A stretch of DNA of 42,190 bases from Kiritimatiellia bacterium (lineage in GTDB: Bacteria > Verrucomicrobiota > Kiritimatiellia > RFP12 > UBA1067): the NCBI GenBank assembly GCA_028686345.1, contig JAQUCE010000037.1:1-42190 (forward strand), in the 5' to 3' direction. The stretch's first letter is position 1, and every line of letters begins with the position of its first letter. The translations under genes were made by a program, and so were the position numbers. The notes beneath the pieces were generated by a model. It did not search any database, had not been told where the DNA came from, and saw only the letters and a list, made by a program, of their open reading frames with translations. Below, piece by piece: positions 8,298 through 17,240 of the stretch.

Positions 8298-9394
8298 CGC
8301 ACCATCTCCAACACAAAACGGCTATAAAAGAAGGCCTGATCCTCTTTAAAGAGATTTCCCGCCTCATCCTCGAGTGCGATAATATCAGGATGTAACGACT
8401 GCGGGCAACTGCGCGGAACCAGCATGTTCCAGTATGCGAAGCGCGCGTGAGGACGCGCGCATTGCAGCAGGCTGGAGTAGAGCGTTAATGTCTGATCCTC
8501 TGATAGATACTCAAATATATCGGACAAATTGTATCCGTCAAAACTATCGCTCCCATATTTACTGGCAGCCGCATCAGCCGGAGCACAGACAATCTCAAGG
8601 TTCTCAATATTCTCGCGGATCAGGGTATAGTTTTCCGCTCGCAGATAAAAGGGAAGGGCAGCCCCGTAGTTGCCGGTCAAAATGTATAAAAGATATGGGT
8701 TCTGAGAGGGATCAAGTTCGGTAAAGGCGTATTTAGTGCGTTCGAGAATGCGTGATGCTACGCTGCCCTCCACATGCTGAAAGAAGACAGGGTCGCGGCC
8801 TAAGCGCCCCATCAGCGCCCGGCTGAAAAAAATCTTAAACATAATTCGCCAGCGCAGGTTGTTCCATTTCGAGCTGTAAAAAGAGCGTCGATCCTCAACA
8901 CCTCGCCGCTCTAAAAGAGAGTAAACCATTGAGCACCGGTGAATCAATGGAAGCACGCGCTCTCTAAAAAGCGCGAAATAACGTTCAAACTTTCCAAAGT
9001 GAATAAAACCTGAATTTATATGCTCCCGGCGTTCATCCCAGAACTGACAACTCTCCAGCGGGAGATGCGAACGCAGTGACTCATACAGAGTGAGTCGATC
9101 CGCAGATGCATGCACCCCGCAAAAGGATAAGAAGCGGCCATGATCAAGTTCGCGAATAGCGGCTTTGCGCAGCTCCGCACATGCAATCTGGGCTGGGTTC
9201 AAATCGCAGGCAACCACACTGGCACCGCCATAGAGCAGGGCCAGCGAGTTGTCACCAGCACTGGCGATTGATAAAAACCGCTTGCCAGGTGCTGGTTGCA
9301 GCGCCCTGACAAGAATATCGGCATCCTCCCAGCAATTGGCATAACGCACAAAGCTGAAGTCCGCATCCGGAGTTGTTTTGCATTTACCTGTCAC
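8294..9394 (-). CDS. BtaA-like S-adenosylmethionine 3-amino-3-carboxypropyl transferase (DUF3419)
   Basis: The protein matches the DUF3419/BtaA family, which transfers the 3-amino-3-carboxypropyl group of AdoMet to diacylglycerol as the first step to betaine lipids. The AdoMet site is visible as FLSIASAGDNSLALL with VVACDLNPAQIACAEL about 20 residues later. FVRYANCWEDADIL near the N-terminus and DGYNLSDIFEYL near the C-terminus are also typical. I chose GTG at 9394 because GAGGGAGAGG sits just upstream and the conserved region begins soon after; an ATG further upstream at 9532 would run 71 bases into HMG-CoA reductase. No BtaB methyltransferase is visible, so if a betaine lipid is made the methylation is done elsewhere or not at all. 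The acceptor may differ from diacylglycerol. Confidence 0.8.
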   Translation of the reverse strand: MTGKCKTTPDADFSFVRYANCWEDADILVRALQPAPGKRFLSIASAGDNSLALLYGGASVVACDLNPAQIACAELRKAAIRELDHGRFLSFCGVHASADRLTLYESLRSHLPLESCQFWDERREHINSGFIHFGKFERYFALFRERVLPLIHRCSMVYSLLERRGVEDRRSFYSSKWNNLRWRIMFKIFFSRALMGRLGRDPVFFQHVEGSVASRILERTKYAFTELDPSQNPYLLYILTGNYGAALPFYLRAENYTLIRENIENLEIVCAPADAAASKYGSDSFDGYNLSDIFEYLSEDQTLTLYSSLLQCARPHARFAYWNMLVPRSCPQSLHPDIIALEDEAGNLFKEDQAFFYSRFVLEMVR

Positions 9395-9461
9395 AATACC
9401 CTCTCCCTCTGAAGAGTGAGAATTAAAAACATGCTTTCCCCGCGTACTTTGGCGCTGCGTA

Positions 9462-10766
9462 TCACTCGTGGTCAGCTTGGCGAGATTGCGCTGCATCATG
9501 CCTGAAAGTTGTATGCGCCTTGGCAAAATCACCGACGGTCATAGCGGCTATAATGGAGACTTCGCCGGCAAGCACAGCCGCGGCGCAGATCTCCGCAAAC
9601 TTGCAGGCCTTGCCACTGCCTTCACAGTCAAGCATACGCAGGGCATCACGCGCCCCGGGCAGGAAGGTGCCGCCGCCAACAGTTCCGACCGTTAGATTCG
9701 GCAGGCTGACCGAGACATACAGATTGCCGTTGGGACGTACCTGCATGGTGGTGATTCCCACCGAGGCCTCCGCCAAGCAGGCCACATCCTGACCTGTGCA
9801 GAGAAAGATTGCGGCCAGGGCATTGGCATAATGGCCATGCACCCCGATTGAGCCGCTTTGAATAGCGCCGATGTTTGAGACGCGGTAGTACTCGACCATG
9901 GCCTCAGGTGTGGAGTGTAAAAACCGCTTAACATCAGCGGCAGCCACCTCCGCCTCAGCCACAACCTTGCGACCGCGATGTGATATAAAAGAGAGCATGG
10001 TAGCCTTTTTATCGCCTGAAAAATTACCCTCGACGTACCAGTGAACAGGTTTAACCGGGGTGTTGGCAACAATCCATCGGCAAACCCGCTCGGTTGCGAC
10101 TGTGACCATGTTTTGTCCGGCAGCATCGGCGGTCTCATAGTCAAAGGTTAGAAAGGCTGTATTGCTGTTCAAGGTTTGTGATATTTCAACCAGTTTTCCG
10201 TGGCGGGTCGTCTCTGCAGCCAGCGACTTGAATGTGTCCAGCTGTTTCATGCTCCATGCAATAAAGATTCCCGCATCAACAATAGAGTCAAAGGTGAATG
10301 CCGGGGCTCTGCTGATAGACTCTGAGACACACAGCGAGGTTACCCCGCCATTACGGCTGACAACATGCGCACCGCGGTGGTACGATGCCACAAGCGCACC
10401 CTCGGTTGTTGCAAAGGGCACAAAGTAATCACCATTAGCATACAACCCTGTAACACGCAGGGGCCCAATCACGCCGACTGGGATAGATACACAACCGATA
10501 CTATTCTCAATAGCACCCTTAAGTTGTTCAGGTTCTATTCCGGGAAGGTCTTTGCAGAGCATCTCCGGACAGCACCCCTCTTTGCGTAAAAAAGCGCGTC
10601 GGCACTCAACGCCCTCTTGCGAGAGATCATTACCTTTTGGAACACGCCCTGGCAGAGGCGGCTTGTCTTTGTTCATCTGCCTGCGAAAATCCGCCAGTTC
10701 GCTGACGTTTAACTTCTTTTGCAAGCGTCCGATATATCCATCTGTGCGCTGGGATGTTTGAGACAT
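9462..10766 (-). CDS. Class I hydroxymethylglutaryl-CoA reductase
   Basis: This enzyme reduces HMG-CoA to mevalonate with NADPH. It is soluble and 434 residues long, like the class I catalytic domain. The catalytic Glu is in FATTEGALVASYHRGA, the Lys in GNFSGDKKATMLSF, the Asp in CTGQDVACLAEA, and the His in FAKAHTTF near the C-terminus; the NADPH loop is visible in TVGTVGGGTFLPG. All four catalytic residues are present. The ATG at 10766 has TTTAGGAGC upstream. It is the first gene of the seven-gene operon. Class I reductase is uncommon in bacteria outside a few lineages and may mark transfer from archaea or eukaryotes. No other mevalonate-pathway gene lies in the window, so the product may feed a pathway coded elsewhere, or the protein may act on a related CoA ester. 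Confidence 0.9.
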   Translation of the reverse strand: MSQTSQRTDGYIGRLQKKLNVSELADFRRQMNKDKPPLPGRVPKGNDLSQEGVECRRAFLRKEGCCPEMLCKDLPGIEPEQLKGAIENSIGCVSIPVGVIGPLRVTGLYANGDYFVPFATTEGALVASYHRGAHVVSRNGGVTSLCVSESISRAPAFTFDSIVDAGIFIAWSMKQLDTFKSLAAETTRHGKLVEISQTLNSNTAFLTFDYETADAAGQNMVTVATERVCRWIVANTPVKPVHWYVEGNFSGDKKATMLSFISHRGRKVVAEAEVAAADVKRFLHSTPEAMVEYYRVSNIGAIQSGSIGVHGHYANALAAIFLCTGQDVACLAEASVGITTMQVRPNGNLYVSVSLPNLTVGTVGGGTFLPGARDALRMLDCEGSGKACKFAEICAAAVLAGEVSIIAAMTVGDFAKAHTTFRHDAAQSRQADHE

Positions 10767-11216
10767 GCTGCTCCTAAAACATATTTGCGGTTCCGGTTTT
10801 GCAGGGTCATATCACTTTTTGGAGTCAAAGTGCACCATTCTACGCTTTGTTCACTCCGGCCTGCGCGCAACCTCTCGCACATTGATAAGCTCAACTTGAT
10901 TGTCAGCCTGCGCGTAGCACACAGACAGGCGGCGGCCAGCTGCTTTTGTCGGGATTATACTGAATTCGCGATACTGATGCAAGAGCCCAGCTTGAATGAA
11001 AATATTTTAAATTTTTGCCACACAGCCACAGAGGCACAGAGTTTTTAAGATGTTTGGAAGAGTTGCCGCACGTGCAGTAGCCGCTCCACGGGCGACATCG
11101 GTTGACGGTGCTGTGCGACGATCTTGGCGGACGACCGGGATCATGTGTAAAATCATCCGCCAGCATCGTCGTCGCTATTGTCAACCGACCTTTGAAATCC
11201 AAAATCCAAAATCAGC
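10767..11216. other. Gap with operon leader and repeats
   Basis: This contains the leader of the HMG-CoA reductase operon (about 10767-10900, no promoter I can fix), a CACAGAGGCACAGAG element near 11029-11043, and a copy of repeat B (about 11078-11192). I see no gene. Confidence 0.5.
11078..11192 (+). repeat. Dispersed repeat B, copy 2
   Basis: Runs from AGTAGCCGCTCC through GACATCGGTTGACGGTGCTG to CCAGCATCGTCGTCGC. Same family as the other three copies; half-palindromic. Confidence 0.65.
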
Positions 11217-12581
11217 TCACGGCATTGGCAGGCCATCCATGCAACGTTCCGCTCGCTCCAGCAACTCGTCTGGCAGCGGGTAGTTTTGGAGATCGCCCTC
11301 CAAGTAGGCTTGGTAGCCTTTCAAATCCATGATGCCATGGCCGGACCAGTTCATTAAGATGGTCTTCTCCTTGCCCTCTTCCTTAGCCTGTTTGGCTTGG
11401 CGAATCGTCTCCGCAATGGCGTGCGCTGTTTCAGGCGCCGGGATGAATCCCTCAGTTCTGGCAAAGAGCACTGCCGCCTCGTAACATTCAACCTGTCCAA
11501 CCGAGGTGGCTTCGATGTGGCCCTCGCGCAGGGCTTGACTGACCATTGGGGCCATGCCGTGATAGCGCAGGCCGCCGGCGTGCATTGCGGGCGGCACAAA
11601 GGTGTGACCCAGGCTGAACATGGGCAGGAGCGGGGTCAACATGGCAACATCGCCGGCATCATAGCGGAACTTGGCGCGGGTCAGCGTGGGGCAGGCCTCA
11701 GGCTCGGTGCCGATAATGCGGATATCCTTGCCGTGCATGCGGTCGTTGATGAACGGGAAACTGATACCGGCGAAATTGGAGCCGCCACCGGCGCAGCCGA
11801 TGATGATATCCGGGTAGTCGCCCACCTTCTTCATCTGGGCCTGGACCTCCAGGCCGATCACACTCTGATGCAGCATAACGTGGTTCAGGACTGATCCGAG
11901 GGCGTAGCGGGTGTCATCACTCTGCATGCACTCTTCGACAGCTTCGCTGATGGCCATGCCGAGACTGCCCGGGGTGTCGGGATCTTCAGCCAGAATCTTA
12001 CGGCCAATCGCGGTCTCCATGCTGGGGCTGGGAACGCAGGTCGCACCCCAGGTCTGCATCATGACCTTGCGGAAGGGCTTATGGTCAAAGCTGATGCGCA
12101 CCATGAAGACCTTACACTCCAGGCCGATCAAGGCACATGAGAAAGCAAGGGCTGAGCCCCATTGTCCGGCGCCGGTCTCAGTGGTCAGCTTTTTTATACC
12201 AAACTGCTTGTTGTACCAGGCCTGCGCAATGGCGGTGTTGGGCTTATGGCTGCCAGCGGGCGAGACACCCTCATTCTTGTAGTAAATTTTAGCCGGCGTT
12301 CCGAGCGCTTTTTCCAGCCGGCGGGCGCGGTAGAGCGGCGTGGGGCGCCAAATCTTGAGGTAGCCTCTGATCTCCTCCGGAATATCAATCCAGCGCTCTG
12401 TGCTCATCTCCTGCTCAATCAGATTCATGGGGAAAATGGGAGCCAGATCCTCAGGGGTGATCGGCTTACCATCCTTGCCCAGCGGCGGCAACATTGCTCC
12501 TTGGAAATCTGCCGCCAGGTTATACCACTGTTTGGGCAACTCATCTTCAGAGAGTGTAATCTTAATCTGCTCACTTAACAT
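11217..12581 (-). CDS. trpB: TrpB2-type tryptophan synthase beta chain
   Basis: This PLP enzyme condenses indole (or a related nucleophile) with serine. The 454-residue length and long N-terminal part mark the TrpB2 branch rather than the roughly 400-residue TrpB1. The PLP lysine is in NEGVSPAGSHKPNTA (about residue 110), TETGAGQWGSALAFSCA follows, and the phosphate-binding glycines are in GCAGGGSNFAG (about 235). The ATG has GAGGA 7 bases upstream. It stands alone: no trpA or other trp gene is visible. Such stand-alone TrpB2 proteins are thought to salvage indole or serve as a backup beta chain. Confidence 0.9.
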   Translation of the reverse strand: MLSEQIKITLSEDELPKQWYNLAADFQGAMLPPLGKDGKPITPEDLAPIFPMNLIEQEMSTERWIDIPEEIRGYLKIWRPTPLYRARRLEKALGTPAKIYYKNEGVSPAGSHKPNTAIAQAWYNKQFGIKKLTTETGAGQWGSALAFSCALIGLECKVFMVRISFDHKPFRKVMMQTWGATCVPSPSMETAIGRKILAEDPDTPGSLGMAISEAVEECMQSDDTRYALGSVLNHVMLHQSVIGLEVQAQMKKVGDYPDIIIGCAGGGSNFAGISFPFINDRMHGKDIRIIGTEPEACPTLTRAKFRYDAGDVAMLTPLLPMFSLGHTFVPPAMHAGGLRYHGMAPMVSQALREGHIEATSVGQVECYEAAVLFARTEGFIPAPETAHAIAETIRQAKQAKEEGKEKTILMNWSGHGIMDLKGYQAYLEGDLQNYPLPDELLERAERCMDGLPMP

Positions 12582-12736
12582 CTTTATTCCTCATTACCAG
12601 CGTTACTACACATAGAAGCAGTATAGTAGCGTTTTACCGGTCAATTCGTCAAGCAGCTAAAATTATTATTTCACCCTTAAAGTTTTACCACAGAGGCACA
12701 GAGAGACAGAGTTTTTGACAGTGCTTCGCGCATCAG

Positions 12737-14761
12737 TTAATCCAGATCAATCATGCCAATCTCCGCCGCGGGGAAGAGCATTAACTCATTCACATGGATG
12801 GAGGGATTGTTGCTGTTTTTTGTGACTGTCAGCTTGACATAGCGGGCATCGCGCGGCTCAAAGCTCAGGCGAAAGCCCTCGGGTGTTGAGGGAGATGTAT
12901 CCGCGCTCCTATCAATGGCGGGCTGCCATTTCTCGCTGTCAAGTGAGGTGTCAATCCGGTACTGGTAATAGCGTCCGTCCCCAGCGTAGAAAAAAAGATG
13001 CGCGGCAGCGACGCGGCGCGTACTTTCAAGATCAACCGTGATCTCGACCGGCGAGCCGCTGCTCCAGAAACCGCTGTTATTGCTGGTATCGCCATCGGTC
13101 ATAAGGCGCGGCGCATGGTCGGCCTCCTGATTGCGTGAGGCAGAGACTGGGCGATTGAGCGCGATATTCGAGGCACGGTTGATCATGGTTGCAAAGTCGC
13201 GCAAATCATCGGCTGATATCTGCCCGCCGGCCCTCAGCGCACTCCACCCCTGCATCAGTGCCGTGGCATCCGCCAGGGTGGCTTGCAGCTGCTGACGGAC
13301 ACCCCGCAGCAGAAAAGCGTCGGACGGGCTCTGCACCAAAGCCTGCATCAGCTGCGGAGCGGCCATGCCGTCACGCCAGGTGGAGAGCGCGCGCAGCGCA
13401 TCCTTGTTGTTTGCGGCAAGTGAGCTGACGTGTGCCAGCAAGGGTGCTGAGCCTGAGCGTGCGGCAGTTTCCAGCAACACCTCGGAGGGAGTTGCGCCCG
13501 CGCTCTTCAAGGCCTGCAGCAGGCGAACCTCGTAAATCTCATTGCCCTGGATGCGGGCGGCCATGGCATAGGCTTGGACGGCCTCGGATTGCAGAGCGCC
13601 TTTTACGGCGGAGAGGCTGGCGAGCAGTGTCTCGCACTCGCCAGCGCCTGCGGTGGTGCGCAAGTACCGGAATGCGGCTCGGGCCAACCTCGCCTCTGTG
13701 GCGGGCGCGGTCGCTGTCTTGACAGCGGCTTTCACCATCGCGTCCGAGCCGGGATGTGCGGCCAGTGTTTCAAAGGTCAGCTGTTTGCCAAGGTCGTTCT
13801 GACTGGCAAAAGCGGTTGTCAGAGCTGGCACGACCACCTCAGCGGGCAGGGTTGCCAGAAAGGCCGCGAAAGCCTTGGAGTTCTGCGGGGTCACATTCGT
13901 CAGCCGCGCCGGCAGCGCCTGCCGCAGCACCTCGGTGTCTTGCCGGGCCAGAATTGCCAGCGCGGCAGCAGAGACCATGGCATCAGGGTGGTTACCCAGC
14001 TCCAGCAGCAGATCAAAGATTGCAGGCTCAGTACGCACGCTGAGCGAGCGCAGCATCAGCACAGTCACACTCGGCTGATCGCATTGGCGGGTTAGCGCGC
14101 ACCACTGGCTTAGCGACTCTGGTGTCAGGTTGTCTTCGATCTGGCGCGCGGCAAAGGCTTGGTAGGCCAAATCCCCCTTGCTCTGGACAGCCGCTGAGAG
14201 CAGGCGGAATTTCTCGGCCTGATCTGCTTTTTTCAGCGCCTCATTCAGCTGGCGCTCTCTGGTTGGGGGAAAGACAACCGTGGCTGGATCAAAGCGATGC
14301 TCAATCGCCTGTCGTGTCATCCGGGCTGAGGCTGCGACATGCTTATCCTGCGCGCGGCTCAACTCCAAGATCACAGGCAGGGAGCGTTGCGTGCCAACCC
14401 AGCGCAGTTGCTCAATAAAAAACAGTTGCTGCACCGATGACGCGCTCTCTTTCGCATACTTGGCATAGAGTGCCTCCAGAGCCGGCAAGTATTGGGCGGC
14501 CGCCCCTGGCGCGCTCACTGTCTGGCCCGCGACAAACAGTTTTGTCCGCACCAGAGCATCACTCACGCCATCAGTCGCGACTTGCCGGCAGAGCGCCTCC
14601 ACCTCCGCCAGATTGGGCGAGGTCAGCAAAGTATTGATCTTCTCGGGCGTCAGCTCCGGCTCCGAGGTTGTTTCAAACTTCACGCCAGTTGTCTGCGCCA
14701 TCCCCAGGCAGAGACATACCAGCACACTCAATACCATCACATTCCATTTTTTCATCATCAA
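12737..14761 (-). CDS. Secreted protein with helical-repeat body and C-terminal F5/8 type C (discoidin-like) domain
   Basis: The 674-residue protein begins with a signal peptide (MMMKKW then a hydrophobic run to about residue 22). Residues about 40-520 are alpha-helical and Ala/Leu rich, with repeated helix pairs of HEAT-like appearance. The last about 140 residues form a galactose-binding F5/8 type C domain: NIALNRPVSASRN, APRLMTDGD, SGFWSSG, VEITVDLESTRRVAAAHLFF, and a final ARYVKLTVTKNSNNPSIHVNELMLF. Such domains bind sugars or surfaces. It lies directly downstream of the Tat oxidoreductase gene (49-bp gap, same strand), a pairing typical of glycan-use loci in PVC bacteria. No catalytic domain is seen, so a binding or scaffold role is the most that can be said. 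Confidence 0.7.
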   Translation of the reverse strand: MMMKKWNVMVLSVLVCLCLGMAQTTGVKFETTSEPELTPEKINTLLTSPNLAEVEALCRQVATDGVSDALVRTKLFVAGQTVSAPGAAAQYLPALEALYAKYAKESASSVQQLFFIEQLRWVGTQRSLPVILELSRAQDKHVAASARMTRQAIEHRFDPATVVFPPTRERQLNEALKKADQAEKFRLLSAAVQSKGDLAYQAFAARQIEDNLTPESLSQWCALTRQCDQPSVTVLMLRSLSVRTEPAIFDLLLELGNHPDAMVSAAALAILARQDTEVLRQALPARLTNVTPQNSKAFAAFLATLPAEVVVPALTTAFASQNDLGKQLTFETLAAHPGSDAMVKAAVKTATAPATEARLARAAFRYLRTTAGAGECETLLASLSAVKGALQSEAVQAYAMAARIQGNEIYEVRLLQALKSAGATPSEVLLETAARSGSAPLLAHVSSLAANNKDALRALSTWRDGMAAPQLMQALVQSPSDAFLLRGVRQQLQATLADATALMQGWSALRAGGQISADDLRDFATMINRASNIALNRPVSASRNQEADHAPRLMTDGDTSNNSGFWSSGSPVEITVDLESTRRVAAAHLFFYAGDGRYYQYRIDTSLDSEKWQPAIDRSADTSPSTPEGFRLSFEPRDARYVKLTVTKNSNNPSIHVNELMLFPAAEIGMIDLD

Positions 14762-14810
14762 ATCCTCTTTTTAAAAATACTGGAAACCTTGGGGTTGCGG
14801 GTGACCGCGC

Positions 14811-16076
14811 TTAGATCGTCCAAGGGGCCCGCAGCGGCTGCTCGATAAAGCGGTTTACCCCTGGATCGTTCGGGCTGAGCAGCGTAATTGGGTCAAGGTC
14901 AAAGCCGCGTCCCGCGCGCATTGCCACCAGCGCCAGATTAACCAGGGTGCAGGAGCGGAAAGCGTTCTCTTCATTTAAAGGGAAGGGGATGCGGCTCTTC
15001 AAGGCGTTGAGAAAACTCGCATCCTGGGGTGCGGGGTCGGGCAGTGTTGACAGGAGCTTGTCCAGATCAGGGATGTCCGACTTCATTCCCGGCCACAGCT
15101 TGCCGTTCGGGCCACTGATGAACGGCTCCTTCTCCAATGACCCGTCGCCATCCAGGATGATCTCGGTGCCATCAGCGTATTTCATGGTCACACGCCTGAA
15201 GCTGCCCACAACCTCGGGATGCTGCGGCGGCGCATCCACATCAATGCGCACCGGGCTTTCATTGTCCTTGTCGAGAATGTACTGGACAGGGTCCAGATAG
15301 TGCTGCCCCATATCGCCCAAACCGCCTCCGTCATAATCCCAGTAACCGCGGAAGTTGCCATGCACGCGATGCGGGTGGTAGGGCTTGTACGGCGCCGGGC
15401 CGAGCCACAGATCATAATCCAGATTTTCCGGCACAGGCTGCGGCGCAGCATCCACCAGGCCGGTCCAGCCAAACTTCAACGAGAATCCCTGTCCTGCTCC
15501 GACAACTGCGCGCAGGGGCGTGCCTAGAAGTTTGTTTTGCACCACCTTCTTAATAGGTTTCACCTCAGTTCCAAATCCGTAAAACCCGCCATACATGCGG
15601 AACCAGGTGTTAATACGGAAGATGCGGCCATTGGCCTTGACAGCTTCGATAACTTTCTTGCCTTCGCCGATCGTGCGTGTCATCGGCTTTTCACACCAGA
15701 TATCCTTGCCTGCCTGAGCGGCATAAACCGAAATCGGGCCGTGCCAGTGCGGCGGAGTGCAGATGTGGGCCACATCGACATCCTTGCGCTGCAGGAGTTC
15801 GCGGAAGTCACGGTAGCCATCGACCTTTCCGCCAAAGAGCTTCTCCCCGGCCTGCATTCCAGCTTCCATGCGTTGGCGATCCGGGTCGCAGACTGCCACC
15901 AGACGCGTTTCAGTCAACCCCAGATGCGCGCCGGAGTGCGCGATTCCCCCAAATCCAATCAGTGCTCGCGTGAGCTGGTTGCTGGGTGCTGTCTCTGAGC
16001 GCAGAATGCGCGCGGGAATAATGGTAAAAGCGGCAGCGCCGCCGATTACCTTCAGAAAAGACCGTCTACTGTTCAT
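14811..16076 (-). CDS. Tat-exported Gfo/Idh/MocA-family oxidoreductase
   Basis: This is a NAD(P)-dependent sugar or cyclitol dehydrogenase-like protein. The N-terminus MNSRRSFLKVIGGAAAF is a twin-arginine signal, so it is exported folded with its cofactor. The Rossmann motif is altered to ALIGFGGIAHSGAH; the catalytic EKP motif is present in WCEKPMTRTIGEG (about residue 130). GDMGQHYLDPVQYIL carries the conserved active-site His. I chose the ATG at 16076, next to an AAGGGG; an ATG 14 codons upstream (16118) would bury the Tat signal. Large families of Tat-Gfo/Idh/MocA proteins are a hallmark of Planctomycetes, Verrucomicrobia, Lentisphaerae and Kiritimatiellae. The substrate is unknown. Confidence 0.85.
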   Translation of the reverse strand: MNSRRSFLKVIGGAAAFTIIPARILRSETAPSNQLTRALIGFGGIAHSGAHLGLTETRLVAVCDPDRQRMEAGMQAGEKLFGGKVDGYRDFRELLQRKDVDVAHICTPPHWHGPISVYAAQAGKDIWCEKPMTRTIGEGKKVIEAVKANGRIFRINTWFRMYGGFYGFGTEVKPIKKVVQNKLLGTPLRAVVGAGQGFSLKFGWTGLVDAAPQPVPENLDYDLWLGPAPYKPYHPHRVHGNFRGYWDYDGGGLGDMGQHYLDPVQYILDKDNESPVRIDVDAPPQHPEVVGSFRRVTMKYADGTEIILDGDGSLEKEPFISGPNGKLWPGMKSDIPDLDKLLSTLPDPAPQDASFLNALKSRIPFPLNEENAFRSCTLVNLALVAMRAGRGFDLDPITLLSPNDPGVNRFIEQPLRAPWTI

Positions 16077-16181
16077 TTTGTTTGCCCCTTGCCATAACTC
16101 ATTACCGTATGCATTCATTTAGATTATGCACGCATGTAATGATTAAATTTATCACTAAAACCGTGCTGCCACAAGCGGAAA

Positions 16182-16210
16182 ATTTGATTAGGATTAGGAT
16201 TAGGATTTTG
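16182..16210. repeat. Short GATTAG tandem repeat
   Basis: GATTAG is repeated about three times (around 16187-16208) between two divergent genes, shortly before the ATG at 16224. It may influence spacing in the leader; I see no standard ribosome-binding site there besides the AGGA units of the repeat. Confidence 0.5.
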
Positions 16211-16223
16211 ATACGATTTCAAT

Positions 16224-16913
16224 ATGAAAATATTTGAAGAGGTGGAGCAGGTTGAGATTCCGGACAACAATGTGATGCGCTTGGTGAAAAGAAATGATGA
16301 GTACATGATCTATGTTGGGCGGGAGGAGCTGATGACCAGCCGGGCGCATGAATCAGAGCTTGAGCTGGCGCGCCTGGGATGCGCACATATCACCCGCCGA
16401 CGGCATCCGCGAGTGGTTGTCGGGGGGTTGGGCATGGGCTACACGCTCAGTGAAGTGCTGCGAATGCTGCGACCTGAGGCGGAGATCGTGGTGGCTGAGA
16501 TGATCCCTGCGGTTGTGCGCTGGAATAGACTCTATTTTGGAGCGCTCAATGGTTCGCCACTGGAGGATGCGCGCGTCTCGTGTAAGCTTTGCAATGTGGC
16601 CGAGATCATTCAGAAAAGCTCTGGGTTATACGATGCCATTCTGCTGGATGTTGACAACGGTCCGACCGCGCTGACGCATTCGGGAAACAATCAGCTCTAC
16701 ACGCGCGAAGGGGTGCGCGCCTGTATGCAGGCCTTAAAGCCTGATGGTACGCTCTCTATCTGGTCCGCCTCGGTTGAGCCGGCCTTTGAAAAGCGGCTGC
16801 GCGGTGAGAACCTGGATTTCAAACTACACCCTGTGCCGGCCTATAAAGGGGCGAAGGGGCGCGCGCGTTATGTCTGGGTGATCAGCCGGTCAGGCGCCCG
16901 TGCTGGACGCTAA
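16224..16913 (+). CDS. Spermidine-synthase-like methyltransferase-fold protein
   Basis: The 229-residue protein has the Rossmann fold of spermidine synthases: nucleotide-binding VVVGGLGMGYTLSEVL (about residues 70-85), the acidic strand end EIVVAEMIP (about 93-101), and YDAILLDVDNGPTAL (about 136-150). The classical DxTDP-type catalytic segment of SpeE is replaced by DVDNGP, and the small N-terminal beta domain is short, so true aminopropyl transfer is uncertain. It belongs with the many SpeE-like proteins of unknown substrate. It is divergent from the oxidoreductase gene and has a GATTAG tandem repeat directly upstream. Confidence 0.7.
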   Translation: MKIFEEVEQVEIPDNNVMRLVKRNDEYMIYVGREELMTSRAHESELELARLGCAHITRRRHPRVVVGGLGMGYTLSEVLRMLRPEAEIVVAEMIPAVVRWNRLYFGALNGSPLEDARVSCKLCNVAEIIQKSSGLYDAILLDVDNGPTALTHSGNNQLYTREGVRACMQALKPDGTLSIWSASVEPAFEKRLRGENLDFKLHPVPAYKGAKGRARYVWVISRSGARAGR

Positions 16914-16925
16914 TCTCTCAACTCC

Positions 16926-17046
16926 CCAAACGCGTAGCGTTTGTTACTGTAGCAGCGGACTCTTAGCCACAAACTCCTGAATGAGAGCGACGACCTCCCG
17001 CACATCACACAACCTCATTTGGTTGTAACGGCTAGCTGCTTTAGGT
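16926..17046 (+). repeat. Dispersed repeat E, copy 1
   Basis: It begins with AAACGCGTAGCGTTTGTTACT and ends with GGCTAGCTGCTTTAGG. A similar unit lies at about 37506-37620 and an inverted one at about 32373-32482. The ends are conserved and the middle varies, as in small non-autonomous elements. Confidence 0.55.
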
Positions 17047-17111
17047 GGGGTTATACCTTATTGAGAGGCATCGCGGTATTGTCTATTATAGGGACGAAAA
17101 AGGAGATCACT

Positions 17112-17240
17112 ATGAAAAAATTTATCGCACTGCTAGTGCTGCTGGTTATGACATTGATGTTAAGTTCATGCAACATGTTCAAAGGGGCCGGAAAAGACAT
17201 TGGCATAGCGGGTGACGCAATCAGGGATGCCACCAACTAA
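17112..17240 (+). CDS. Entericidin-type small lipoprotein
   Basis: This encodes a 42-residue peptide of the entericidin A/B family, tiny outer-membrane or periplasmic lipoproteins tied to stress and programmed lysis in enterobacteria. A basic start (MKKF), a hydrophobic run, and a lipobox ending in LSSC put the lipidated Cys near residue 20; the mature part NMFKGAGKDIGIAGDAIRDATN carries the family signature GAGKDI. AAGGAG lies 7 bases before the ATG. An upstream start at 17019 in the same frame has no signal character and is rejected. Confidence 0.85.
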   Translation: MKKFIALLVLLVMTLMLSSCNMFKGAGKDIGIAGDAIRDATN

